From: an uncultured Gammaproteobacteria bacterium
GTDB taxonomy: Bacteria; Pseudomonadota; Gammaproteobacteria; Arenicellales; JAANXG01
Direction of reading: 5' to 3'
Assembly (NCBI GenBank): GCA_947258785.1
Contig: CAMYJT010000018.1
Coordinates: 47,092 to 111,091, forward strand
DNA length: 64,000 nucleotides
Part shown: one piece after another, positions 28,025 to 37,061 of the stretch
Position numbering within the stretch: position 1 is the stretch's first letter
How the letters are laid out: every line of letters begins with the position of its first letter
Made by a program: the position numbers and the translations under genes
The notes under the pieces: generated by a model
The model's database searches: none
What the model was told of the DNA's origin: nothing
The model's input: the letters and a program-made list of their open reading frames with translations, nothing else

Positions 28025-28917
28025 ACCACCACCTATCTGCGCTATGTGTCATCGCCTGTTCGGTGTCGATGATGACAACGATTGCATTTGCGGATGTGGA
28101 AACACTGCCATTGTGGGAGGTCGCGGTTGGCGGCGGGGCGCTTCAGGTGCCCGAATATCGCGGATCGGATGATACTAGGGGCCTGATTTTCCCGATCGTG
28201 TATCCGGTGTACAGAGGTGAATACCTGCGCGTCGACGATCGGGGAATCCGTGGCGTGCTGTACGATACCGATCGGGTCGAGTTGGATTTCAGCGTTGACG
28301 CAAATACCTCCGTGGACAGCGATGAGGCAGATGCCCGTACGGGAATGCCGGATCTCGATGCGACCCTGCAGTTCGGACCAGCGCTGCAGGTGCGGCTCTG
28401 GTCCGACGTCCCCTCGGAGCGGGTGTTGTTGCTCAATCTTCCGGTGCGCTCGGTGTTCGCCATCGGCGATTCCTTGGACCAAGTCGGGTGGACCGCCTCG
28501 CCGCACTTCACCTTGTACCAGGGGTTGGACTTTTTCAGCCGCCACTGGCGACTGGGATTATCCGGCGGTCTGGAGTTCGGGACGGAAGAGTTTCACGATT
28601 ATTACTACGAGGTGCCCGCCGAATTTGCCAGCGACAGCCGGGCCACCTTCGATGCCGGCGGCGGGTTCAGCGGCGCGCGTTTTATCGGGACCCTGGTGTC
28701 CCGATCGGACAAGAGCTGGATAAGTCTGTTTGCCCGCTATGATCGCGTGGATGGCGCGGTGTTCGAAGACAGTCCGCTCGTCGAACGCAAAGACGGGCTG
28801 ACTTTCGGTTTCATCTATACGCGAATTATCGCCAAGTCGAAGAAGCTGGTCGAATCAAAGGACTGGCGGAATCTCCGGCCCCGGGGTTCCACAGGACCGG
28901 GGAGACAGAGCCGATAA
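28021..28917 (+). CDS. MipA/OmpV-family outer-membrane protein
   Basis: 298 residues with a Sec signal peptide (1-24, ending AFA). The mature protein starts WEVAVGGGALQVPEYRGSDD, the standard MipA start (family consensus: G-x-G-x-x-x-x-P-x-Y-x-G-S), and shows alternating hydrophobic beta strands to a C-terminal strand GFIYTRIIAKSKK. A beta-barrel in the outer membrane is likely. Start ATG 28021 overlaps the MMPL stop (ATGA), so the exporter and barrel are coupled, which suggests one export system. Confidence 0.85.
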   Translation: MNHHLSALCVIACSVSMMTTIAFADVETLPLWEVAVGGGALQVPEYRGSDDTRGLIFPIVYPVYRGEYLRVDDRGIRGVLYDTDRVELDFSVDANTSVDSDEADARTGMPDLDATLQFGPALQVRLWSDVPSERVLLLNLPVRSVFAIGDSLDQVGWTASPHFTLYQGLDFFSRHWRLGLSGGLEFGTEEFHDYYYEVPAEFASDSRATFDAGGGFSGARFIGTLVSRSDKSWISLFARYDRVDGAVFEDSPLVERKDGLTFGFIYTRIIAKSKKLVESKDWRNLRPRGSTGPGRQSR

Positions 28918-28951
28918 AGCGGGTTCGGCGTCGAGGAACAGCGGCTTGTTT

Positions 28952-29587
28952 TTATAGGTGCGCCGCGCTGGTGGTCATCAAACCAGCCACGGCGCGCATG
29001 GCGCGTTTGACGATATCGGGCAGTTCCACCGCGCCGGACTTGAGCGCCGTGTTGGCATGCTTGGCTTCGTCGTCGCGCATTTGTTCAACGATGGCGCGGC
29101 TCTGCGTATCGGTCGCCGGCAGCCGTTGCAGGTGGCTTTCCAGATGACGTACGACCTGACGTTCGGTCTCGGTCACAAAACCCAGGCTCCAGCGGTCACC
29201 GGCCAGTCCCGCCACGGCGCCGATTGCCATTGATCCCAGGTACCAGAATGGATTGAGAAAGCTCTTGTGGCTGCCGAGTTCATCGATCCGCTCCTCGCAC
29301 CATGCCAGGTGATCGTTTTCTTCCGACGCCGCAGTGGCCAACGCCTGTCGCACCTTGACCGACTGCGCGGTTAGAGCCTGTCCCTGGTAGAGGGCCTGCG
29401 CACAGACCTCGCCGGTGTGATTGACCCGCATCAAACTGCCCGCGGCCGCACGCTCGGTTTCGCTGAGTTCGAGACCCGGGCTGGATGCGCGAGGGGTTGC
29501 CCGCCGGCTTTCCGGCCGGCCGAACACGGTTCGCAGACCCTGATCGAGGTGCCCGATCAACTGGTCGATGGTTGAATAATTGCGCAT
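28952..29587 (-). CDS. coq7: Demethoxyubiquinone hydroxylase
   Basis: Di-iron monooxygenase for a late step of ubiquinone biosynthesis. 211 residues from ATG 29587; a GTG at 29596 adds three. Ferritin-like helices with iron-binding residues in NHTGEVCAQALYQG (near 60), EENDHLAWCEERIDELGS (near 105) and DDEAKHANTAL (near 190). Convergent with the MipA gene. The presence implies aerobic respiration with ubiquinone. Confidence 0.93.
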   Translation of the reverse strand: MRNYSTIDQLIGHLDQGLRTVFGRPESRRATPRASSPGLELSETERAAAGSLMRVNHTGEVCAQALYQGQALTAQSVKVRQALATAASEENDHLAWCEERIDELGSHKSFLNPFWYLGSMAIGAVAGLAGDRWSLGFVTETERQVVRHLESHLQRLPATDTQSRAIVEQMRDDEAKHANTALKSGAVELPDIVKRAMRAVAGLMTTSAAHL

Positions 29588-29630
29588 GCTTGGCACCCTC
29601 CACGGCCTATGCGTAAGCCCTCAGTGTACC

Positions 29631-29760
29631 CCAAGGCGGCGACGAGCGGGGTTGTTGTCGTAGTATTCACTCGGGCATCGCTCTGGTTCGGTCCAGCGTG
29701 GCGTCAGGCGGCCGGATCGCTTCGCCATCGCCTGGGATCCTGGGTGCAATACGCGTGGTG
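29631..29760. repeat. Worn relative of the 41-kb MITE
   Basis: This gene-free stretch upstream of coq7 shares CCAAGGCGGCGA at its left, TCCAGCG-GGCG and CTTCGCCA in the middle, and GGGATCCTGGGTGCAATA (17 of 18) at its right with the intact element at 40929-41145, in the same order. It is about 80 bp shorter and its terminal repeats are degraded. The rest of the 29588-30063 gap has only the operator noted separately. Confidence 0.55.
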
Positions 29761-29939
29761 GACGCTTCAAATAGCCGGGCCGATGTCTTTTCACTTTTAT
29801 ACTGTGCGGTTTTTGGTGTTGTCTCAGACCCGTAAGCAAGCGATGGCTGATGCTCCATCGGGTCGTCGTCCGCAGAGTGCGTGCGCTCACGCACCCCGGC
29901 GGTGGTCTGACGAATCGAGCCTGTGAACAACGCTTGAAT

Positions 29940-29951
29940 ATTGTATACAAT
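29940..29951. promoter_or_regulatory. GntR/FCD-type operator palindrome upstream of TRAP operon
   Basis: A perfect 12-bp palindrome ATTGTATACAAT lies 112 nt before the second TRAP receptor gene. TTGTATACAA fits the T-x-GT-N2-AC-x-A core bound by many GntR-family FCD regulators of carboxylate uptake. No GntR gene lies in the window, so the regulator would be encoded elsewhere. Confidence 0.45.
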
Positions 29952-30063
29952 GCTCATCTTCAGGTGTATGTTACGCATTGTTCGTGGGGGGGTGTAGCTT
30001 GTGCCCTCCGCGGCAGCATCAGCGATTCATTGCTTTTGTATTTTAAAAACCATAGGAGGAATC

Positions 30064-31206
30064 ATGACGTCAACAACAAAGCCTGGCGCAACGACCGCAT
30101 CCGGCCGTCGCAAGTTTCTCAAGACCGCGGGTGCGGCGACGGCGGGGGCCGCAACCATGGGATTCCCCATGGTATCGCGCGCACAAACCACTCGATTAAA
30201 AATGCAAGGTGCATGGGGCGCCAAGGACGTCTTCAACGACATGGCGATGGAGTATGTGGACCGAGTCAACGCCATGGCGGGCGGTCGGCTCAAGATCAAT
30301 TATCTGGTTTCCGGTGCCGTGGTGAAGGCGTTCCAGACGAAGGATGCCGTACACAAAGGTGTGCTCGACGGCGCCCACGGCGTGACTGTGTACTGGTACG
30401 GCAAGAGCAAGGTCGCCTCACTGTTTGGCACCGGCCCGGTGTTCGGACAGGACGCGCACCTGGGACTGGCGTGGATCTACCGCGGCGGCGGTCAGGAGCT
30501 CTACGACGAGCTGCATCAGAAGCTGGGCCTCAATACCGTCGGTTTCTTTGCGCTGCCCATGCCGACTCAGCCGCTGGGTTGGTTCAAAAAGGAGATCAAG
30601 AGCGCCGAGGACATGGTAGGCTTGAAGTACCGCACCGTCGGCTTGGCCGCGGACCTGATGCAGGAAATGGGCCTCAAGGTGACCCAGCTTCCCGGCGGCG
30701 AGATCGTGCCCGCCCTGGAACGCGGGGTCATTGAGGCGTTCGAGTTCAACAATCCGACCTCCGACCGTAGTTTCGGCGCTCAGGACGTGAGCAAGAACTA
30801 CATGATGGGCAGCTACCACCAGGCGGCGGAGTTCTTCGAGATCACCTTCAACAAGGCCAAGTACGACGCCCTGCCCGCGGAGCACCAAGCGATCCTCAAG
30901 TATGCCGCCGAGGCCGCCAACTCGAGCAACTTCTGGACCGCAATTGACCGCTACTCGAATGACCTGCAGTGGCTCAAGAACGAGGCAGGGGTCCAGGTCA
31001 GGCGCACACCGGCGCCGATCATGGTGAAACAACTTGCAGCCTGGGATGTGATGATCAAGAAGCTGGAGGGCGAGGATCCGTTCTTCGCAAAAGTCTTGAA
31101 ATCGCAAAAGGACTTCGCCCACCGTGCTGCGTACTACTACCTCCTCAACCAGTGCGACTATAAGCTCGCCTTCGAGCACTACTTCCCGGGCGAGCTCGGC
31201 TTCTAA
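30064..31206 (+). CDS. TRAP transporter solute-binding protein, Tat-exported
   Basis: Periplasmic receptor, 380 residues. The N-terminus TTASGRRKFLKTAGAATAG is a twin-arginine signal (S-R-R-x-F-L-K equivalent: G-R-R-K-F-L-K) with cleavage after SRA near residue 39, so it is exported folded by Tat. The substrate-binding blocks GLKYRTVGLAADLMQEMGLK and LPGGEIVPALERGVIEAFEF follow the DctP pattern. ATG 30064 sits behind ataggaggaat. It heads an operon with two permease genes and an amidase; the amidase suggests an amide-type substrate. Only the first TRAP system of the window uses a Sec leader. Confidence 0.9.
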   Translation: MTSTTKPGATTASGRRKFLKTAGAATAGAATMGFPMVSRAQTTRLKMQGAWGAKDVFNDMAMEYVDRVNAMAGGRLKINYLVSGAVVKAFQTKDAVHKGVLDGAHGVTVYWYGKSKVASLFGTGPVFGQDAHLGLAWIYRGGGQELYDELHQKLGLNTVGFFALPMPTQPLGWFKKEIKSAEDMVGLKYRTVGLAADLMQEMGLKVTQLPGGEIVPALERGVIEAFEFNNPTSDRSFGAQDVSKNYMMGSYHQAAEFFEITFNKAKYDALPAEHQAILKYAAEAANSSNFWTAIDRYSNDLQWLKNEAGVQVRRTPAPIMVKQLAAWDVMIKKLEGEDPFFAKVLKSQKDFAHRAAYYYLLNQCDYKLAFEHYFPGELGF

Positions 31207-31252
31207 TCGGAGACCGTGTCACACACCTAAACTTAAAGCATGCAGTCCGAAC

Positions 31253-31282
31253 ATGGGGCGGCGCGAGTCAGCGTCGCCCCAT
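31253..31282 (+). promoter_or_regulatory. Stem-loop between second TRAP receptor and permease genes
   Basis: A 12-bp stem ATGGGGCGGCGC/GCGTCGCCCCAT with one G-U pair and loop GAGTCA, 43 nt before the small-permease start. No T-run. Same position and stem length as the hairpin in the first TRAP operon. Confidence 0.5.
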
Positions 31283-31324
31283 TCGCTTCGGGTCGCGCCT
31301 GTGTTGGCATCCGAGGGAGGGGCA

Positions 31325-31984
31325 ATGAATAAGTTTGTATTGTTCATCGACATGCTGAGCACCTGGGTAGGGAAGGTCTTTGCGTGGTGCATCCTGGTGC
31401 TCACCTTTGCCTACACCTACGAGGTGTTCGTCCGCTACGTGCTCAACAATCCGACCGTGTGGGCCTTCGACATTAGCTATACGATGTACGGGGCTCTGTT
31501 CATGATGGCCGGCGCCTATTGTCTTTCGCGCGATGCGCACGTACGCGGAGACGTGATTTTTCGGCTCTGGCCGCCACGCATCCAAGCGGGCATTGAATTC
31601 ACGCTGATCATTCTGTTTCTGTTTCCCGGTATGGGGGCCCTCATCTATGCCGGAGTTGACTACGCGGCCGAGTCTTGGAGCTACCTTCCCTGGGGTCCGG
31701 ACGGTCCACGTGGAGAGATCAGCGTCAACAGTCCCGCCGGTGTACCGGTCTCGCCGTTGAAGACCATTTTGCCTTTGGCCGCCTTCTTCGTCCTCCTGCA
31801 GGGAGTGGCGGAATTGGTTCGTTGTGTTCATTGCCTCAAGCATGGCCAGTGGCCGGAGCGTTTGAAGGATGTCGAGGAAACGGAGGAGGTGTTAATTCGG
31901 GAAGTGCAGGAGCGCGAGCATCGCCTAGAGCAGCAGTTGCATTTGGATGAGGCCGATGATGAGGCCCAAGGAGGCCGGCAATGA
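31325..31984 (+). CDS. TRAP transporter small permease
   Basis: 219 residues. Four membrane spans in about residues 15-160 with the conserved VFVRYVLNNPTVWAFDISYT and the D-A-H-V-R-G-D block of DctQ. The extra segment AESWSYLPWGPDGPRGEISV is unusual in length, and the C-terminus is a charged tail EETEEVLIREVQEREHRLEQ likely to form a cytoplasmic helix. ATG 31325 has ggaggggc upstream; the longer reading is not needed. Overlaps the large permease by 4 nt. Confidence 0.85.
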   Translation: MNKFVLFIDMLSTWVGKVFAWCILVLTFAYTYEVFVRYVLNNPTVWAFDISYTMYGALFMMAGAYCLSRDAHVRGDVIFRLWPPRIQAGIEFTLIILFLFPGMGALIYAGVDYAAESWSYLPWGPDGPRGEISVNSPAGVPVSPLKTILPLAAFFVLLQGVAELVRCVHCLKHGQWPERLKDVEETEEVLIREVQEREHRLEQQLHLDEADDEAQGGRQ

Positions 31985-33330
31985 CAGAACCTGAAGTTGC
32001 ATTACTCATGCTCGGCGTGTTGCTGCTCGCCATCCTGCTCGGCTTCCCAATCTGTTTCACGCTGGTGGCGATGGGCGTCGGATTCGGTTTCTACGCCTAC
32101 TACAACCCGTCGCTGCCCTGGTACGAGAACAATATCTTCGATCTGCTGGTCAATCAGACCTACTCGGTGATGATCAATGATGTGCTGGTCGCGGTCCCGT
32201 TATTTTTATTCATGGGCTACATCGTGGAACGTGCCAGTATTGTCGATCGGCTATTCTTCAGCCTCAACATCGCAGCGCGTGCCGTGCCGGCGTCTATGGC
32301 GGTGGCGGCGCTCGCGACCTGCGCGCTGTTTGCGACCGCCGTCGGCATCATCGGCGCCGTGGTGACCCTGATGGGGTTGCTTGCCCTCCCGGCGTTGCTC
32401 AAGGCCGGCTACGACACCAAGTTCTCTACCGGCGTGATCTGCGCCGGTGGATGCCTCGGCATTCTGATCCCGCCCAGCATTATGTTGATCGTGTACGCAG
32501 CGACCACCGCCATCTCGGTGGTGCAGGCCTATGCCGCGGCCATGTTTCCGGGGCTTCTACTTGCGGGCCTGTACATGATCTTCGTAATAGGACGAGCCAT
32601 TATGAAGCCGAGCATCGCACCCAAGCCAACCAAGGAACAGACGGATATACCCACTCGCGAGCTCCTATGGATGATGCTGACTTCCTTCATTCCTCTCGCG
32701 TTGCTGATCATGGCCGTCCTCGGCGCGATCCTTTTAGGCTGGGCGTCGCCGACGGAGGCGGCCGGAGTCGGTGCGTTTGGCGGCCTGGTGCTGGCCGCAA
32801 GCTATCGGACGCTGAACTGGAAAATGTTACGGGAGTCGGTGTATCTCACCGTGCGCACATCGGCGATGGTGTGTTGGCTGTTCGTCGGCTCGTGGACCTT
32901 CTCATCGGTGTTCTCCTACCTCGGCGGCCACGAGATTATTTCGGAATTCGTGCTCGGTATGGATCTAACCCCGGTCATGTTTCTCATCATGGCCCAGTTC
33001 ATCATCTTCTTGCTTGGCTGGCCCCTGGAGTGGAGCGAGATCATCATCATCTTCGTGCCGATCTTCCTGCCGTTGTTGGACCCCTTTGGTATCGATCCGC
33101 TGTTCTTCGGCATACTTGTGGCGTTGAATCTGCAGATGTCGTTCATGACACCACCGATGGCAATGGCAGCATATTACTTGAAGGGCGTATCGCCGCCGCA
33201 CGTCCAACTCATGGACATCTTTAAGGGCTGTTTCCCGTTTCTAGGGATCGTAATCCTAGCGATGGTCATCGTCTACAATTTTCCTGCCATCGCATTGTGG
33301 TTGCCCGAAAAGATCTACGCGGTCAGATAG
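31981..33330 (+). CDS. TRAP transporter large permease
   Basis: 449 residues, about 12 membrane spans. Motifs: ICAGGCLGILIPPSIMLIVY near residue 155, WASPTEAAGVGAFGGLVLAA near 255 and FMTPPMAMAAYYLKGVSPP near 395, all typical of DctM. Start ATG 31981 overlaps the small permease stop (ATGA). The amidase starts 3 nt after its end. Confidence 0.93.
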   Translation: MTEPEVALLMLGVLLLAILLGFPICFTLVAMGVGFGFYAYYNPSLPWYENNIFDLLVNQTYSVMINDVLVAVPLFLFMGYIVERASIVDRLFFSLNIAARAVPASMAVAALATCALFATAVGIIGAVVTLMGLLALPALLKAGYDTKFSTGVICAGGCLGILIPPSIMLIVYAATTAISVVQAYAAAMFPGLLLAGLYMIFVIGRAIMKPSIAPKPTKEQTDIPTRELLWMMLTSFIPLALLIMAVLGAILLGWASPTEAAGVGAFGGLVLAASYRTLNWKMLRESVYLTVRTSAMVCWLFVGSWTFSSVFSYLGGHEIISEFVLGMDLTPVMFLIMAQFIIFLLGWPLEWSEIIIIFVPIFLPLLDPFGIDPLFFGILVALNLQMSFMTPPMAMAAYYLKGVSPPHVQLMDIFKGCFPFLGIVILAMVIVYNFPAIALWLPEKIYAVR

Positions 33331-33332
33331 CC

Positions 33333-34709
33333 ATGCGGGCCGGCAGCCAAGATTCTCCCGCTACCAAAGATGCGCACGGCGCAGCGGGTTTGGTCGGAAT
33401 GAGCGCCGTCGAGGCGGCTGCGGCGATCCAGTCGGGTGACGTCGGCGCCGAGGAGCTGGTTCAGGCCTGTCTCGACCGTATTGCCGAGCTAGAGGATATC
33501 GTACAGGCCTGGGCGCACCTCGATGCAGAGTATGCCTTGACGCAAGCGCGCAACGCCGATGAGGCGCGGCGCGCGGGTGTCGCGCTCGGGCCGCTGCACG
33601 GCGTTCCGGTCGGGATTAAGGACATATTCGATACCCAGGACATGCCGACCGAGGACGGCACCGTGTTGCACGCCGGCCGCCGGCCGCAGTTTGACGCCAC
33701 CGCAGTGGCCTTGCTGCGTCAGGCGGGTGCGGTCATTTTGGGCAAAACGGTTACTACCGAGCTCGCCGTCTATGCGCCCGGAAAAACCACGAACCCGCAT
33801 GATCCGACTCGTACCGCCGGCGGATCGTCGAGCGGCTCCGCGGCTGCGGTGGCGGCGCACATGGTGCCGCTCACGATCGGCACACAGACCAATGGTTCGG
33901 TGATTCGTCCAGCGTCGTATTGTGGTGTGTACGGTTTCAAGCCGAGCCACGGATTGATCTCACGCCATCGCGTCCTGCAGCAGTCGCGTCCACTCGATAC
34001 TGTCGGGGTGTTTGCGAACTCGATCGAAGACGTAGCGCTGATCGCCGAGCAGCTCATGAGGTTCGACGAACACGATCCCGATACCCGGCCGCACGCGGCA
34101 CCGAAACTCACTGAGACGGTGGTTGAGGAGCCGCCGGTGGCGCCGCAAGTGGCTCTTGTTAAAACGCCGGTATGGGAGCAGGCTGACGACAGTACTCAGG
34201 CGGCGATCGCGGAGTTGGCCAAATTCGTCGGCGAAGATGTCGAGGAAGTTGTGCTTCCGGACGCCTTCGAGCAAGCGGTCGGGTGGCATCAGACGATCAT
34301 GGAGGCGGATCTGGCAAGGAGCTTCGAGCGCGAGTACGCCACCGGCAAGCAGCGCCTGAGCTCGATCCTGCGCGAGATGATCGAGCGCGGGCAGACCGTT
34401 ACCGCGGTGGCCTACAACAACGCCGTGGGACAGGCCCGCGAATTGAACGCGATGCTCACAAGTATTTTCCAGAAGTTTGATGTCATCCTTACTCCAGCGA
34501 CGACTGGTGAGGCGCCGAGTGGTTTGGGATCCACCGGGAGCCCGATATTCTGTACGGTCTGGACGTTGTGCGGTGTGCCTGCGGTGACCGTCCCGTTACT
34601 CGAAGGGGCAGACAGCATGCCCTTGGGGGCGCAGCTCGTCGGGGCGAAGGGCGACGACGCGCGCCTGTTGAGAACCGCTCGATGGTTGGTACGGGCCGTT
34701 CAAGATTAA
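33333..34709 (+). CDS. Amidase (amidase-signature family)
   Basis: Hydrolyses a C-N amide bond. 458 residues. The signature triad is visible: Lys in GVPVGIKDIFDT near residue 95, and the Ser pair in RTAGGSSSGSAAAVAAHMVP near 163-182 followed by IGTQTNGSVIRPASYCGVYG. The start ATG 33333 is chosen because the alternative upstream start lies in the TRAP gene. Coupling to the TRAP genes implies that the imported compound is an amide or that an amide is produced inside the cell. Not GatA, since GatB/C are absent. Confidence 0.88.
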   Translation: MRAGSQDSPATKDAHGAAGLVGMSAVEAAAAIQSGDVGAEELVQACLDRIAELEDIVQAWAHLDAEYALTQARNADEARRAGVALGPLHGVPVGIKDIFDTQDMPTEDGTVLHAGRRPQFDATAVALLRQAGAVILGKTVTTELAVYAPGKTTNPHDPTRTAGGSSSGSAAAVAAHMVPLTIGTQTNGSVIRPASYCGVYGFKPSHGLISRHRVLQQSRPLDTVGVFANSIEDVALIAEQLMRFDEHDPDTRPHAAPKLTETVVEEPPVAPQVALVKTPVWEQADDSTQAAIAELAKFVGEDVEEVVLPDAFEQAVGWHQTIMEADLARSFEREYATGKQRLSSILREMIERGQTVTAVAYNNAVGQARELNAMLTSIFQKFDVILTPATTGEAPSGLGSTGSPIFCTVWTLCGVPAVTVPLLEGADSMPLGAQLVGAKGDDARLLRTARWLVRAVQD

Positions 34710-34736
34710 AGTGGTGAAACCTGAGGGGCTTATCGA

Positions 34737-34928
34737 ATGATTAATCTGGTTACCGGGGTTCTGGCGATGGTCATGATTGTCGTTTTTTTGGGCTATTACG
34801 CGATCTCTATTAAGTCAGTACCGCTTGGGATCATTATCGTCGCCATATTGGTCATGGTGGCCGTCGACTTCATCAAGTCCTTACGTGGCAAAGATGAACA
34901 GGGAAACGCGGGGCAGAAAACTGAGTAG
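34737..34928 (+). CDS. Small membrane protein of unknown function
   Basis: 63 residues, MINLVTGVLAMVMIVVFLGY then a second hydrophobic run GIIIVAILVMVAVDFIKSL, then a charged tail. Two transmembrane helices in a hairpin. It starts 27 nt after the amidase in the same direction, so it could be the last gene of the TRAP-amidase operon. The size and composition resemble unannotated small inner-membrane proteins; no function is known. Confidence 0.6.
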   Translation: MINLVTGVLAMVMIVVFLGYYAISIKSVPLGIIIVAILVMVAVDFIKSLRGKDEQGNAGQKTE

Positions 34929-35046
34929 TCGCTCGGTCTTAGCGGCGTGCCATCACCCGCATTTGAAGGGGTCGAAACCATATTGGTCTATTTTCCGTCT
35001 GGTTGTGCAGTTCAAGATCCCCTCATTCAGAAATCATTTTTGACTG

Positions 35047-35925
35047 CTATTTGTCGATCACTCTGATTAAAGCGCTGTGGTCGAGCTCTCCGTCGCCTTG
35101 CTCGATAAGCCGATCATACAGGTCCCGGTTCAAACGGGTCGCCGGAAGATCAATACCTACTTGTTCCGCCAATGTTAATGCTTGATCGAGATCCTTGCGT
35201 TGCGTCGCAGCCTTGCCGCCGGGGATGAACTCAGCATCGATCATGCGCTGACCGTGCAGCTCCATGATCCGCGACCAGGCGAAACCGCCGCGCAGGGCGG
35301 CACGGACCTTGGCCGGATCGACGCCGGCCTTGCGCGCCAGGGTCAGTGCTTCCGCCACCGCCCCGATAGTCAGTCCGACGATCACCTGGTTGGCGGCCTT
35401 GGCGACCTGCCCCGCACCGACCCCGCCGACGTGGGTGACGTTGGTGCCGAGGGCCGCAAACACCGGGTTTGCGCGCGCGACGGAAGCTTCATCGCCACCG
35501 ACCATAATCGTGAGGGTGGCGTCGGTGGCGCCGACCTGACCACCGGAGACCGGCGCATCGATGTAATCGCCGCCCCGCTCCCGCACCGCGTCCGCGAAAC
35601 GGCGGGTTGGCCCGACCGCGGTTGTGCCCATGTCGATGACCAGGGAACCGGGCTTCAGTCCACGCAGTACCCCGTGTTCGCCCACCAACACCTGTTCGAC
35701 CGCAGCGGTGTCGGACACCATGATAACGATGATCGAGCTTCGCTCGGCAACGTCCATCGGGGAAGTGCCCAGACCCAGTCCCGCCGCCTCCAACTCCTCC
35801 ATCGCCGGCCGACTGCGATTGAAAATGACCAGCTCGGCGCCGGTTTTGTGAAGGTTTTGCACCATTGGCCGGCCCATGAGGCCAAGACCGATGAAGCCGA
35901 CGATTTCCGGTATGTGTGTGTTCAT
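35047..35925 (-). CDS. Beta-hydroxyacid dehydrogenase, HIBADH/tartronate-semialdehyde reductase family (1)
   Basis: NAD(P)-dependent enzyme of the family containing 3-hydroxyisobutyrate dehydrogenase, GarR and GlxR. 292 residues from ATG 35925. Rossmann motif GFIGLGLMGRPMVQNLH at 10-26, substrate-binding DAPVSGGQVGATDATLTIMV near 125, and the catalytic Lys in GQVAKAANQVIVG near 175. A longer reading upstream to 36177 is rejected. The exact substrate cannot be told; glcDEF and an aldolase nearby make a glyoxylate-type role plausible. Confidence 0.85.
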   Translation of the reverse strand: MNTHIPEIVGFIGLGLMGRPMVQNLHKTGAELVIFNRSRPAMEELEAAGLGLGTSPMDVAERSSIIVIMVSDTAAVEQVLVGEHGVLRGLKPGSLVIDMGTTAVGPTRRFADAVRERGGDYIDAPVSGGQVGATDATLTIMVGGDEASVARANPVFAALGTNVTHVGGVGAGQVAKAANQVIVGLTIGAVAEALTLARKAGVDPAKVRAALRGGFAWSRIMELHGQRMIDAEFIPGGKAATQRKDLDQALTLAEQVGIDLPATRLNRDLYDRLIEQGDGELDHSALIRVIDK

Positions 35926-36170
35926 TAACTTGTACGGTTCGCGGCCGGACCGCGCGACCGGTATGCACCCTGTGCGCATAATACCGGACACCGCGCGGAA
36001 GTTCTTTATCCACCGGCGGCGGAGCGCCCGTATTCGAATATAATCGCAGGCAACCCCAGCTAGAGGGGGATCGCCGGCCTGCCCACCAGTGGTGCGGCGG
36101 AGACGGAATGCCGCCATGCAAGCGGCAGGACCAGAGGGAGCACGCCAAACGACACGGGGAGGAACTCGTT

Positions 36171-37061
36171 TTGACACCCATCCACATCATGGTTTCCCGC
36201 CACTCTGCGTTTTACAGTCCATTGATCGCCGCCATCAGCGCGGGTTTCCTGGAGCAGGAAGGCCTGGACGCCGCGTACTCGATCATGACCCCGAACAACA
36301 CCCTTGCCGCCGGGCTCGCCGACGGCACGGTGCACGTCGGGCAGTCCGCGGTGTCGTCGAGTTGGAGCGCCATGGAGAGCGGGCAATCCAATGCCTTCGT
36401 GCATTTCGCCCAGATCAACGAGCGGGACGGGTTTTTCCTCGTCGGCCGTCAGCCCGATCCCAAATTTGCCTGGGGAAAATTGGCCGGCCGCGAGGTGCTG
36501 GTGGATCATTTCGGGCAGCCACTGGCGATGTTCAAATACGCGGCCCACAGGATGGGACTGGACTATGCGGAAATCAACGCCGTCGATGCCGGAGACGTCC
36601 ATCAGATCGAACGCGCGTTCTGCGAGGGGCGCGGCGATTTCGTTCATCTGCAGGGGCCTGCGCCCCAGCAGATGGAGCAGGCAGGCATGGGATACGTGGT
36701 CGCTTTGGTGGGAGAGGCAATTGGGCCGGTTGCGTTCAGCAGCCTGGTGGCGACCAGGGACTGGTTGGAGACCGATGCCGCGGTGGCGTTCATGCGCGCC
36801 TACCGCGGCGCCCGAGACTATGTGAATCAATCAATGGCGTCGGTGATCGCCGAGTCCGAGGCCGGTTTTTTCAAGGGCGTGGATCATGAGTCCCTCACCA
36901 GGGCGATCGCTTTATACCAGAAACTCGGTTGTTGGAATCCCGATGTACACATCTCCGAACGGCACTATGACGCCGCACTCGACGTGTTCCTGCACAGCGG
37001 TGTAATCACCAAGCGGCATCCCTTCGCCGATGTTGTCGTGCCGCCGCCCGACGAGCGTTGA
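36171..37061 (+). CDS. NMT1/THI5-like substrate-binding protein without a signal peptide
   Basis: 296 residues. The N-terminus LTPIHIMVSRHSAFYSPLIA and the phrases GFLEQEGLDAAYSI, GTVHVGQSAVSS and PVAFSSLVATRDWLETDAA follow the NMT1/SsuA/ThiY pattern of ABC receptors. The start I prefer is TTG 36171, behind ggggagga; an upstream ATG at 36108 adds a highly charged leader that is not a signal. Neither form has a Sec or Tat leader, so it may act in the cytoplasm like yeast THI5 relatives, or the leader is lost. No ABC permease or ATPase adjoins. Function uncertain. Confidence 0.65.
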   Translation: MTPIHIMVSRHSAFYSPLIAAISAGFLEQEGLDAAYSIMTPNNTLAAGLADGTVHVGQSAVSSSWSAMESGQSNAFVHFAQINERDGFFLVGRQPDPKFAWGKLAGREVLVDHFGQPLAMFKYAAHRMGLDYAEINAVDAGDVHQIERAFCEGRGDFVHLQGPAPQQMEQAGMGYVVALVGEAIGPVAFSSLVATRDWLETDAAVAFMRAYRGARDYVNQSMASVIAESEAGFFKGVDHESLTRAIALYQKLGCWNPDVHISERHYDAALDVFLHSGVITKRHPFADVVVPPPDER

